A stretch of 24,319 nucleotides of DNA from Clostridiales bacterium UBA1779 (GTDB lineage: Bacteria > Bacillota > Clostridia > Oscillospirales > CAG-272), in contig DCGL01000139.1 of assembly GCA_002314565.1 (NCBI GenBank), positions 1-24,319 on the forward strand, given 5' to 3'. Position numbers and translations under genes: made by a program. The notes under the pieces are model-generated. The model worked only from the letters and a program-made list of their open reading frames with translations. It searched no databases and was not told the origin of the DNA. Shown here in pieces: positions 8,285 through 16,349 of the stretch (within the stretch, counting starts at the first letter, position 1; every line of letters starts with the position of its first letter).

Positions 8285-9742
8285 ATGGAAAGACTGATTG
8301 AAAGCGGAAATATCAGTTTCAGAAGAACCGCTGAAAAGACCTGCCCGCGAATCGGTATAGGACTTGAAAAGCTTGACCGGAATCTGTATAATCCGTCGAA
8401 AGCTTATGACAGACTCGCAGCAATAGGGGTGCACTTTGTCCGACTTCAGTCAGGCTGGATGAGAACGGAAAAGGAAAAAGGAGTATACGATTTTTCCTGG
8501 CTTGATGAAATAACGGACAGCCTCATTTCAAGACATATGCAGCCCTGGATCTGCCTTTGCTACGGAAATCCTCTGTATACTGACCGGGCCAAAGAAGCCT
8601 TCGGTGCCGTCGGCTGTCCCCCGCTCAATGGGGAAAGCCTTGAAGCATGGCTGAATTATGTCAGGGCGACCGTCAGACATTTTTCGGGCCGTGTTGAATA
8701 TTACGAAATCTGGAATGAGCCGGACGGCAGATACTCATGGCGCCATGACGGATATACGGCTGAAAATGATCCCGGCTGTTCAGGCTATGAGTACGGAGTA
8801 TTTGCCAAAGCAACGGCTGAGGCAATTCACTTTGCCGATTCAAATGCCAAAGCCATAGGCTTTGCAGCTGCTCATCCCAACAAGCCCGCCTTCTTTGAAG
8901 ATGCCTTCACGGTTCCGGGACTTGCCGAAGAGCTCGACTGTGCCTCCTTCCACGCCTATAAGGCCGATGATACGCACAGGGCGGAGCATTACAGTCTTTT
9001 TGCGGAAATCTGCAGACAGGCAAATCCGAAGATAAAAATTATTCAGGGTGAAGCCGGAACTCAGTCAAGAAGCGACGGTGCAGGAGCCCTGAAGCGTATG
9101 GCGTGGACGCCATTAAAGCAGAGAAAGTTCCTCTTGCGCGAGCTGATTCGCGACCTGCATGACCCAAGAGTTTTATTCACGTCATATTTTTCAACGATGG
9201 ATATGGTAGAAGCTCTGAACGGCAGAAACGGAAATGTCGCGTCATATCTCGATTACGGATATTTCGGAGTGCTTGGGGCTGATTTTGATGAAAACGGATT
9301 TTCCGTTGGGGAATATACACCGAAGCCCTCATATTATGCGCTTGGATATCTTATTTCGATTTTCAGTGATGAGTGGAAACCGATAAGCGACGAAGAGGCG
9401 GGAATTACGCGCACTGTCCTCAAATCCGTCAGGGTCGGCGGCTATGACTGCAATGATTCAAGTCTTTGCAGCCTCAGCTTCAGACGCCCGGACGGTGCTC
9501 TTGCCTACTGCTATTGGAATGCCGTCAACGTTCTGACAAGCACATATGAAGGGACGGTATCACTTAGGCTTCCGAAGAAGGAGAATTATGCTTTCAGAAT
9601 TCTTGACCCTTCGGAAGGTAAAATTTACGCGCTTCCTGACGATATGGTGAGCTATGATACGGAAAAGGGATCAGTTATTCTTGTAAACCTGCCGGTAACG
9701 GATTCACCACTGATATTGGAAATAAAACAAATAGAAATCTGA
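8285..9742 (+). CDS. Clan GH-A glycoside hydrolase, GH39-like (beta-xylosidase type)
   Basis: A 485-residue protein without signal peptide, so it acts on sugars already imported. It has a (beta/alpha)8 barrel with the clan GH-A signature: EIWNEPD with Glu145 as acid/base, and IIQGEAG with Glu256 as candidate nucleophile. The opening (GIGLEKLDRNLYNP, then GVHFVRLQSGW) and length resemble GH39 beta-xylosidases and alpha-L-iduronidases, which also carry a C-terminal beta-sandwich, here about residues 390-485. The exact family and substrate remain open; other GH-A families with small intracellular members are possible. It lies 142 bases after the phosphodiesterase gene on the same strand with no obvious promoter between, so it is probably co-transcribed. 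ATG 8285 has GAAAGGA ten bases upstream. Confidence 0.82.
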   Translation: MERLIESGNISFRRTAEKTCPRIGIGLEKLDRNLYNPSKAYDRLAAIGVHFVRLQSGWMRTEKEKGVYDFSWLDEITDSLISRHMQPWICLCYGNPLYTDRAKEAFGAVGCPPLNGESLEAWLNYVRATVRHFSGRVEYYEIWNEPDGRYSWRHDGYTAENDPGCSGYEYGVFAKATAEAIHFADSNAKAIGFAAAHPNKPAFFEDAFTVPGLAEELDCASFHAYKADDTHRAEHYSLFAEICRQANPKIKIIQGEAGTQSRSDGAGALKRMAWTPLKQRKFLLRELIRDLHDPRVLFTSYFSTMDMVEALNGRNGNVASYLDYGYFGVLGADFDENGFSVGEYTPKPSYYALGYLISIFSDEWKPISDEEAGITRTVLKSVRVGGYDCNDSSLCSLSFRRPDGALAYCYWNAVNVLTSTYEGTVSLRLPKKENYAFRILDPSEGKIYALPDDMVSYDTEKGSVILVNLPVTDSPLILEIKQIEI

Positions 9743-9767
9743 TTATTTGGTTAGATTATTTTTAAGA

Positions 9768-9853
9768 GCCTCATCCGTCTTTTTTCGCAGATGCGAAAAA
9801 ATCCACCTTCCCCCGTGGGGAAGGCAAGAAAACCCGTGGGGAAGGCAAGAAAA
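9768..9853. repeat. Intergenic compound hairpin element with 21-bp tandem duplication
   Basis: The element opens with CCTCATCCGTC (9769-9779). Two hairpins follow: TTTTTTCGCA/TGCGAAAAAA (9780-9801) and CCTTCCCC/GGGGAAGG (9806-9824, three-base loop). The last part is a perfect 21-bp tandem repeat of CCCGTGGGGAAGGCAAGAAAA (9812-9832 and 9833-9853). From memory, the CATCCGTC, hairpin, CCACCTTC, CCC-loop-GGG, AAGGCAAG order resembles a dispersed intergenic repeat common in clostridial genomes. Only this one copy is seen here. Confidence 0.6.
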
Positions 9854-9910
9854 AAGAGACTGTTTAATCCATCGGATTTTGCTCCGAGGTATTATACAGT
9901 CTCTTTTTTT
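9851..9910. terminator. Bidirectional rho-independent terminator between the glycosidase gene and alaS
   Basis: AAAAAGAGACTGT (9851-9863) pairs with ACAGTCTCTTTTT (9896-9908), with an inner CGGA/TCCG helix at 9873-9886. T-runs follow the stem on both strands. It lies between two convergent genes, after the glycosidase stop (9742) and after the alaS stop (9919). Confidence 0.85.
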
Positions 9911-9918
9911 GAATTATC

Positions 9919-12555
9919 TTATTTCAGCATTCCTTCAAGGGCTGACTTTGCGGCAGCAAGAGCCGCGTCTGCCTTGTCAAGGTCACGGCCGCCTGCCATG
10001 GCGCTGTCGGGACGTCCGCCGCCCTTACCGCCTGTTACGGCAGCAACGGCTGAAACGATCTTACCGGCATGTGCACCGGCCTTTACAGCGTCGGCACCGG
10101 CGACTGAGATGAAGTTGAGCTTTCCGTCAGAGCAGACGGCAAGAACTGCAACAACGTCGGCAAATCTTGCCCTGATTTCATCGCCGAGTGAACGTGCGAC
10201 GTCAACGGCCATACCGTCGATTTTTGCCGTGGCAAGCTTTACTGAACCGACGTTTACGGCATTGCCCATAATTGCGTCGAGCTTTGTGGCGGCAAGCCTT
10301 GAATTGAGAGCTTCAATCTCGTGCTTGGCGGCATTGAGCTCCGCAACGGTGGCGGCAGCCTTCTTTGCGATGTCGTTTGCATTCTGAAGTCTGAGCTCCT
10401 TTGCGGTTTCGGCAATAAGAGCCTCCTTCTCGGCAAAATACGAAAGAACGTTGGTTCCTGTGACAACCTCGATACGGCGTACTCCGGATGCAACGGAAGC
10501 TTCGCTTACGATGTGGAAGAGGCCGAGCTTGGATACGTTATCAACGTGGGTGCCTCCGCAGAATTCAGTTGAGAAGTCTCCCATCTTTACGACGCGGACT
10601 ACCTTGCCGTACTTTTCGCCGAAGAGCATCATGGCACCGAGCTTCTTGGCTTCTTCGATATCAGTTACTATTGTTTCAACGGGAACACCGGACAAAACGA
10701 CACGGTTTACGATTGCCTCAACCTGTGCAAGTTCGTCACGGGTTACGGCAGAGAAGTGTGTGAAGTCGAAGCGTCCTCTTTCGGCGTCGACGTAGGAACC
10801 GGCCTGCTCGACGTGGGTTCCGAGAACCTGACGCAGGGCAGCCTGAAGCAGATGCAGGGAAGAATGATTGCGCTTGATTGACTCGCGGCGTTCTGCGTTG
10901 ATGGCGGCGGTAACCTTGTCACCGACCTTTACGCTTCCGTGGTCAAGAGTGCAGATGTGCAGGTAAATGCCGTCTGTCTTCTTTGTATCGGTGACGACTG
11001 CGGTCATATCGCTGTCGTTTACGTCGCCGAGGTAGATAAGTCCTGTGTCGCCGACCTGTCCGCCGCCTTCACCGTAGAAGGGAGTGCGGTCGAGAACGAG
11101 AGTGAATTCACCTTCTGTAATCTCGTCAACAAGCGTGTTGTCCGAGATAATGGCGATAACCTTTGCGTCTGAAGTGTATTCTGAATAACCTGTGAATTCG
11201 GTTGTGTCAAGCTTTGAAAGCAGATCCTTCGCGGAATCCGACCAGCCGCCTATATTGCCTCTGGCAGCGCGGGCACGGTCCTTCTGTTCCTTCATAAGCT
11301 CTTTGAATCTTTCTTCGTCGATTTCAAAGCCCTTTTCTTCGGCGATTTCCTTCGTCAGGTCAATCGGGAAGCCGTAGGTGTCGCTGAGCTTGAAGACGTC
11401 TTCACCGGAAAGAACCTTTCCCTCAGCTTTTTCCATCATTTCTCCGAGAATTGACAGACCGGTATCAACCGTTGCGTCGAATCTTTCCTCTTCGATGGAA
11501 ATGACCTTGAGAATGTAATCCTTCTTTTCGGCAAGCTCGGGATAAGCACCGCAGCTCTCTCCGATGGCGACGCTTACGGTTTCGGTCAGGAAAGCGCGGT
11601 TGATGCCGAGCAGCTTTCCGTGACGGCAGGCGCGGCGGATGATTCTGCGAAGAACGTATCCGCGGCCCTCGTTTGAGGGAATAACGCCGTCGGCAATCAT
11701 GAACATTGCGGAACGGGTATGGTCTGTGATTACGCGGATTGAAATATCGTTGTTCTTGTCGGAGCCGTAGGTCTTGCCGGCAATTTCGGTTACTTTGTTG
11801 AGAATTGCACGGACGGTATCAACCTCGAAGAGGTTGTCAACGCCCTGCATTACGCAGGCAAGTCTTTCAAGCCCCATACCGGTATCGATGTTCTTGTGTT
11901 CGAGTTCGGTGTAGTTGCCGTTTCCGTCGTTGCAGAACTGTGAGAAAACGTTGTTCCAGACTTCCATATAACGGTCGCAGTCGCAGCCGGGCTTGCAGTC
12001 GGGCTTTCCGCAGCCGTACTTTTCGCCGCGGTCAAAATAAATTTCGGTGCAGGGACCGCAGGGGCCGGGGCCGTGCTCCCAGAAGTTGTCTTCCTTGCCG
12101 AGACGCACGATGTGCTTTTCCGGTACTCCGATTTTGTCTCTCCAGATGGCGTAAGCCTCGTCGTCCTTCTCATAAACGGAGGGCCAGAGCAGGTCGGCGG
12201 GAATTTCCATTGTCTGTGTGAGGAATTCCCAGGCCCACGGAATGGCCTCCTCTTTGAAGTAATCGCCGAATGAGAAGTTTCCGAGCATTTCAAAGAAGGT
12301 GCCGTGACGGGCCGTGTGTCCGACTCTTTCAAGGTCGGGGGTACGGATGCACTTCTGGCAGGTCGTAACTCTGTGACGCGGGGGCTCTTCTTCGCCCGTG
12401 AAGAATTTCTTCATGGGAGCCATGCCGGAGTTTATCAGAAGCAGTGACTTGTCATTGTGGGGAATAAGTGAATAGGAAGGGAGACGGAGGTGTCCCTTCG
12501 ATTCGAAAAATGAGAGATATTTCTCCCGGATGTCGTTAAGTGATGTCCACTCCAT
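9919..12555 (-). CDS. alaS: Alanine--tRNA ligase
   Basis: Attaches alanine to tRNA-Ala. The full domain set is present in order: class II catalytic domain from residue 1 (RGYVLRRIIRRA near 300), editing domain with HSSLH near residue 562 and FCGGTH near 666 (zinc-binding HxxxH and CxxxH), and the C-terminal DHHA1-type domain with GGKGGGRPDSAMAGG. ATG 12555 gives 878 residues, normal for bacterial AlaRS. An in-frame TTG at 12570 would add five residues, but GGAG sits nine bases before the ATG and partly inside that extension, so I prefer the ATG. It lies 23 bases after the rhamnosidase stop on the same strand and probably belongs to that transcript; no T-box leader fits in the gap. A bidirectional terminator follows. 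Confidence 0.97.
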   Translation of the reverse strand: MEWTSLNDIREKYLSFFESKGHLRLPSYSLIPHNDKSLLLINSGMAPMKKFFTGEEEPPRHRVTTCQKCIRTPDLERVGHTARHGTFFEMLGNFSFGDYFKEEAIPWAWEFLTQTMEIPADLLWPSVYEKDDEAYAIWRDKIGVPEKHIVRLGKEDNFWEHGPGPCGPCTEIYFDRGEKYGCGKPDCKPGCDCDRYMEVWNNVFSQFCNDGNGNYTELEHKNIDTGMGLERLACVMQGVDNLFEVDTVRAILNKVTEIAGKTYGSDKNNDISIRVITDHTRSAMFMIADGVIPSNEGRGYVLRRIIRRACRHGKLLGINRAFLTETVSVAIGESCGAYPELAEKKDYILKVISIEEERFDATVDTGLSILGEMMEKAEGKVLSGEDVFKLSDTYGFPIDLTKEIAEEKGFEIDEERFKELMKEQKDRARAARGNIGGWSDSAKDLLSKLDTTEFTGYSEYTSDAKVIAIISDNTLVDEITEGEFTLVLDRTPFYGEGGGQVGDTGLIYLGDVNDSDMTAVVTDTKKTDGIYLHICTLDHGSVKVGDKVTAAINAERRESIKRNHSSLHLLQAALRQVLGTHVEQAGSYVDAERGRFDFTHFSAVTRDELAQVEAIVNRVVLSGVPVETIVTDIEEAKKLGAMMLFGEKYGKVVRVVKMGDFSTEFCGGTHVDNVSKLGLFHIVSEASVASGVRRIEVVTGTNVLSYFAEKEALIAETAKELRLQNANDIAKKAAATVAELNAAKHEIEALNSRLAATKLDAIMGNAVNVGSVKLATAKIDGMAVDVARSLGDEIRARFADVVAVLAVCSDGKLNFISVAGADAVKAGAHAGKIVSAVAAVTGGKGGGRPDSAMAGGRDLDKADAALAAAKSALEGMLK

Positions 12556-12578
12556 TGTGTTTTGCTCCAATATATTTT

Positions 12579-15098
12579 TTATTTTATTTCAATAGTGTAA
12601 TTGCCGCTGCCGAGTTCGAAAACGAAGCGTCCGCCGCATTCCGAACCGCCGAGCTCTTCCGCAGTCATTTCAAGGCTGTTGACCTTCATCCTGTTGCCTG
12701 CAATAAGCTCAACGCGTGCGGAAAGACCGTCGGGAATCACAAAGGTGTAAACCAGGGCGCCGTTGACTCTTTCCCATCCGCTTTCGATGCTGTCGCCGTT
12801 CTGACAGCAGACGGCTGCATAAGAGGCGTGAGCCATATTTATGCGCTTCTGTCCTTCGGGAATTTCACCGTCTTCACGCATATCCGGTGTCGGACGAAGA
12901 ATGAAGTGCTCAAAGCCCGTGAATTCGGGGTCGGGCTTAATTCCGCACATATCGGCATAAAGCCATTCGGCAACTGCGCCGTATGCGTAGTGGTTGAAGG
13001 AGTTCATACCGACGTCTCCGAAGCCGCCGGCGAGAGTGTATGAGTTCCAGCGTTCCCAGATTGTGGTGGCACCCTGCCTTACGGAGTACAGCCAGCTGGG
13101 GTCTGCGGTCTGAAGCAGCAGAGAATAGGCAAGCTTGTCAAGACCGACCTGCGACAGAGTCTGGTTGAGGACTCCGGTTCCTACAAAGCCGGTTGAAAGA
13201 GTGTAATTGTTTGTCTTGATTTTTTCTTCGAGTTTCTTTACGAAAGCCGCGCGTCTTTCGCCTTCGACGAGATCATAGCGAAGGGCAAGCAGGTAGCCTG
13301 TCTGAGTGTCGATTGTGAGATTGCCGTCCTTGATATACCGGTCTTCCCAGTGAGCCTTGATTTTTGCAAAAAGATCTTTGTAATATGCGGCTCTGTCCGG
13401 CTTTCCGAGTATTTCGCTGAATTTTGCCATAAGGGTGGCATCGTATGCGTAGACTGCAACGGCTATGTACCTCTTGTCGGTGACGTCGTAGTTGAGCCAG
13501 TCGCCGTAAGCCGTGTTCGGACCTTCGAGGTCGAACTGTGAGAGATACTGCATATAATATTCCATCGAGTCGTAATGCTCTGCAAGAATATCTTTGTCGC
13601 CGTACATATTCCAGAGTCGGTCGGGAACGATAATACCGGCATCTCCCCATTCGGCATTGCCGCCGTGTCCCGTGAAAACACGGGGGATGACGTCGCAGTA
13701 TGCACCGTCATATCCGTCCTGCGAATGTCTTGCATCGCAGAGCCACTTGTGCATAAAACCGTCGATGTCGGCAATGTAGGAGGCGGCACCCGAGAACACC
13801 TGCGTGTCGCCGGTCCAGCCGAGACGTTCGTCTCTCTGAGGACAATCGGTCGGAGCGGAAAGGTAATTGCCTCTCATACCCCAGACGATGTTCGAATAGA
13901 GCTTGTTTACTTCGGGATTGTCACAGAAGAAGTCTCCCGTTTCCCGGATATCCGAGCGCAGAACGTCGCCCATAACTCCCATGATATCCACGCTGCCTTC
14001 GGTACGTATTTCGATGTATCTGAAGCCGAAGAAGGTATGGGTGGGGAAGTAAAGCTCGGGCTCATTCGTTCCTGCCGCAATATAAACGAGTCTGGCAAGA
14101 GCCGTACGGTAATTCTTTATATACATGCTTCCGCGGGGACCGTCGTTGCCTCTCTCGGGGTCACCGCTGTCATTGAGCATTTCGGCGAAGAAAACCTCAA
14201 TTTTCGTTCCGCGCTTTGCCTTGAGGAAGAGCATGGGACGGCCGACCATATTCTGACCGAAGTCGAGTATCAGTGCCTGCCCCTTTGTGAGTCTGCAGAC
14301 TTCACAGCCGCTTCCGGTTTTCTTCGATACTGTCTTTATTGCACCGAGCGGAGAGCCGTCATCTATTGTTCCTTCGTGTATGACTGCCGATTTCGGGTCC
14401 TGCATAAGCTCGGGAATTGAGTGGATTTCAGGTCCTTCTGCCGGAACGATTTCACCTTCAAAGCCGTCAAAAAGAACTGCGTTCGTCCATTCGTGGGCGT
14501 CCGGATTGATTGACGGCTCGGGAATCGTTGCGTCGTAGTATTCGCCGTCCCAGATATCCGCTCTGAGGACGGGACCGCAGACGGCGGTTTTCCAGTCTTC
14601 GCCCGAGGAGTGAACCTCGTGCGTGCCGTCGGCATATTCAATTTCGATTTCACCGCAGAATGCCATCGGCTTGAAGCCGTAGAAACCGAACGAAATTCTT
14701 CCGGTCCACCATCCGGGAGAAACCTCGGCGACGAAAACGTTTTCTTCGGCAACGAGGGAGGTAATATCGTATTCAAATTCAAAAACTCTGTGTCTGTAAT
14801 CCGTCCAGTACGGCTTCAGTTCTTCGGCGTCGCCGCCTTCGCCGTCAGACGAGATACGTGCTCCGTTTATGAACATATCAAAGAGACCGAGAGCGGTTGC
14901 TCTGACGCGGACTGATTTCAGTTCTTTTGCGGGGTCGGGGACAAAGTCGCAGCGGACGTTCAGTATGCCTTTTCCGGGTTCAAGCTTTCTGTTATAGCCG
15001 TTGAACTTTCTGTCCATATTGTGCCAGGGATGTTCCGAGGGATTGCCGGAAAGTCCCGGCATCGTAATGAATTTTCCGTATTTCATTTTTATGGCCAT
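12579..15098 (-). CDS. Alpha-L-rhamnosidase, GH78, intracellular
   Basis: Cleaves terminal alpha-L-rhamnose from oligosaccharides or glycosides. The 839 residues show the GH78 layout: N-terminal beta-sandwich modules (FINGARI, then PYWTDYRHR and SPGWWTG, about 60-160), the (alpha/alpha)6 catalytic domain with PTDCPQRDERLGWTGD near residue 420, which carries the acidic catalytic residues, and TIWERWNS near 680 with the second conserved Glu, then a C-terminal beta-sandwich. There is no signal peptide, so it works on imported substrate. The start is uncertain: ATG 15098 has AAGGG only two bases upstream, while the ATG four codons later has it 14 bases away. Upstream is the lipid kinase gene (141-base gap with hairpins), downstream alaS (23 bases). 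A GH78 gene between two housekeeping genes suggests insertion into an older unit. Confidence 0.93.
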   Translation of the reverse strand: MAIKMKYGKFITMPGLSGNPSEHPWHNMDRKFNGYNRKLEPGKGILNVRCDFVPDPAKELKSVRVRATALGLFDMFINGARISSDGEGGDAEELKPYWTDYRHRVFEFEYDITSLVAEENVFVAEVSPGWWTGRISFGFYGFKPMAFCGEIEIEYADGTHEVHSSGEDWKTAVCGPVLRADIWDGEYYDATIPEPSINPDAHEWTNAVLFDGFEGEIVPAEGPEIHSIPELMQDPKSAVIHEGTIDDGSPLGAIKTVSKKTGSGCEVCRLTKGQALILDFGQNMVGRPMLFLKAKRGTKIEVFFAEMLNDSGDPERGNDGPRGSMYIKNYRTALARLVYIAAGTNEPELYFPTHTFFGFRYIEIRTEGSVDIMGVMGDVLRSDIRETGDFFCDNPEVNKLYSNIVWGMRGNYLSAPTDCPQRDERLGWTGDTQVFSGAASYIADIDGFMHKWLCDARHSQDGYDGAYCDVIPRVFTGHGGNAEWGDAGIIVPDRLWNMYGDKDILAEHYDSMEYYMQYLSQFDLEGPNTAYGDWLNYDVTDKRYIAVAVYAYDATLMAKFSEILGKPDRAAYYKDLFAKIKAHWEDRYIKDGNLTIDTQTGYLLALRYDLVEGERRAAFVKKLEEKIKTNNYTLSTGFVGTGVLNQTLSQVGLDKLAYSLLLQTADPSWLYSVRQGATTIWERWNSYTLAGGFGDVGMNSFNHYAYGAVAEWLYADMCGIKPDPEFTGFEHFILRPTPDMREDGEIPEGQKRINMAHASYAAVCCQNGDSIESGWERVNGALVYTFVIPDGLSARVELIAGNRMKVNSLEMTAEELGGSECGGRFVFELGSGNYTIEIK

Positions 15099-15111
15099 AG
15101 CCCTTGCAATG

Positions 15112-15235
15112 CCAAAACCGCCGCTCTTTTGCGTTGCGGCAGGTTTTGAGGAGCAAAAGCTTCCTTTCTTTATGTGTTTCGGCAGGCTTTGCGATGGAAA
15201 ATTTCCGTCGTTCAGCAGGCAAAAGCCGCGTGCTG
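15112..15235 (-). repeat. Series of related imperfect hairpins between lipid kinase and rhamnosidase genes
   Basis: Two minus-strand units of about 38 bases share CAAARCCTGCCG near one end and TTTTG near the other. The one nearest the rhamnosidase gene folds as CAAAACC-GCCGC (15113-15124) against GCGGC-GGTTTTG (15136-15148) with one bulged base. The second uses GCAAAAGC (15153-15160) against GCTTTGC (15187-15193). A third, partial unit (GGCTTTTGCCTGCTGAACG) lies near 15209-15227. They fill the gap after the kinase stop, end 14 bases before the rhamnosidase start, and contain no convincing gene. Confidence 0.5.
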
Positions 15236-15239
15236 TGAT

Positions 15240-16109
15240 TTACCTTACTTTTGCACCTCTGCAGCGGCATACGGTGACACCGACGATGGTTTCGCCGTCA
15301 ACCTGCAGTGCGGTGGGACGGTCGTATTCGACTGTCATATCGCTGCCTTCATAGATGGTGATTGCCTTAAATTTAAGATGGGCTCCCGAGAAAATCTTCG
15401 GGAATTTTATCAGTGTCAGAAGGCGGCTTCTTCCGCAGAAAATCATCATTGAAATCTTTCTGTCGGAATTGAGTCTGTCCTGATTCGGTGTCGGCATCAT
15501 ACCGCCTCCGAAATATCTTCCGTTCATCATCGGCGCCAGCCAGACTTTTTTGTAGTTATACACTTTTCCGTCAACCGTAATCTTTGCGTTTCTCGGTGAA
15601 TAAGCACCGAGCATACCCTTGATTGCAATTGCCGTGTAATTTACCGGTTTGTCTGAAAGCGTTTTCAGGCGGTCGGCTTCTTCGCAGCAGTACCCGTCAA
15701 TACCGAAACCTATTCCGTTGATGTAACGGTATGTTTTTCCGTTGATTTCGGCTGTGGGAAGGTCAACGAGATATTTTGCGATATTTGTGGGGGCATCGCC
15801 TTTTTTGCCTCCGATATCCGTCAGGAAATCGTTTCCGCTTCCTGTTGCATAGTAATAAACCTCGGCGGGCATTGCAGCACCGCTGTCATATACGAGGTTT
15901 ATGAATTTGTTCACTGTGCCGTCTCCGCCGCAGATGAGAAGCTTTGTTTCTGCGGGAAGAGTTTCGAGCAGAGCTTTCCAGTCTTCAACTTTCGTAATAT
16001 CTCTGAATTCAAGCTTGTTTCCTTCGAGGACGGAGTTCAATTTTTCGGCCTCTTCGGCGCCGTGACCGTTATCCGCAAGAGGATTGAAGAGAATCAAGTA
16101 TTCTGACAT
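15240..16109 (-). CDS. Diacylglycerol/lipid kinase family protein (DagK/YegS type)
   Basis: Phosphorylates a lipid alcohol such as diacylglycerol, using ATP, at the inner membrane surface, thereby recycling lipid headgroups. The 289 residues begin with ILFNPLADNGHG, a version of the NP-x-(A/S)G start of the DAGK catalytic domain, followed by the nucleotide-binding GGDGTVNKF (about 60-68) and TGSGNDF (about 90-96); the C-terminal half is the beta-sandwich typical of DagK, YegS and YtlR relatives (LQVDGE near 270). Length is normal. The start has AGGAA-type sequence about ten bases upstream and a perfect promoter at 16170-16198. It is first in the minus-strand unit leading to the rhamnosidase gene and alaS. 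The lipid substrate is not determined by sequence. Confidence 0.9.
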   Translation of the reverse strand: MSEYLILFNPLADNGHGAEEAEKLNSVLEGNKLEFRDITKVEDWKALLETLPAETKLLICGGDGTVNKFINLVYDSGAAMPAEVYYYATGSGNDFLTDIGGKKGDAPTNIAKYLVDLPTAEINGKTYRYINGIGFGIDGYCCEEADRLKTLSDKPVNYTAIAIKGMLGAYSPRNAKITVDGKVYNYKKVWLAPMMNGRYFGGGMMPTPNQDRLNSDRKISMMIFCGRSRLLTLIKFPKIFSGAHLKFKAITIYEGSDMTVEYDRPTALQVDGETIVGVTVCRCRGAKVR

Positions 16110-16169
16110 TTTTCCCGGTTCCTTTTTTCTTTTTTTGCCGTGGCAGAACCCAGCAGGATAATATTGCTA

Positions 16170-16198
16170 ATTATAATATATTTTATAAAATCTGTCAA
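16170..16198 (-). promoter_or_regulatory. Consensus sigma-A promoter of the lipid kinase unit
   Basis: On the minus strand TTGACA (16198-16193) and TATAAT (16175-16170) are separated by 17 bases: a perfect match in both boxes. It should start transcription of the lipid kinase, rhamnosidase and alaS genes with a leader of about 55 bases. Confidence 0.85.
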
Positions 16199-16226
16199 CT
16201 TTCATTTTTCTTTTTTAACATATAAA

Positions 16227-16255
16227 TTGACAAATCACATAAAATAGTATATAAT
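16227..16255 (+). promoter_or_regulatory. Consensus sigma-A promoter of the unknown gene and miaA
   Basis: TTGACA (16227-16232) and TATAAT (16250-16255) are 17 bases apart, again a perfect match. It is back-to-back with the lipid kinase promoter, the two -35 boxes lying 28 bases apart. The leader (about 16262-16349) has a small TTCAC/GTGAA hairpin and no recognised riboswitch. Confidence 0.85.
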
Positions 16256-16349
16256 ATTATTTGTCTAATTATAATCGGACATCATATTTTCAGCTTGTGA
16301 ACTCCTTCACTGCGAGGTGAAAAAAGGATGAGGCGGAAAGGGGCCTGCA

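Noticed and set aside
11850..12332. Long antisense and out-of-frame ORFs within alaS
   Set aside because: They lie wholly inside a strongly conserved alaS frame and have Arg/Ser/Thr-rich shadow composition; codon bias of the real gene explains them.
13575..14420. 281-residue ORF antisense to the rhamnosidase gene
   Set aside because: It overlaps the GH78 catalytic domain on the other strand, has no ribosome site and matches no family.
14992..15270. 92-residue minus-strand ORF across the kinase-rhamnosidase gap
   Set aside because: It overlaps both genes and its internal similarity (KPAETHKERK, KTCRNAKERR) only reflects the hairpin repeats in the DNA.
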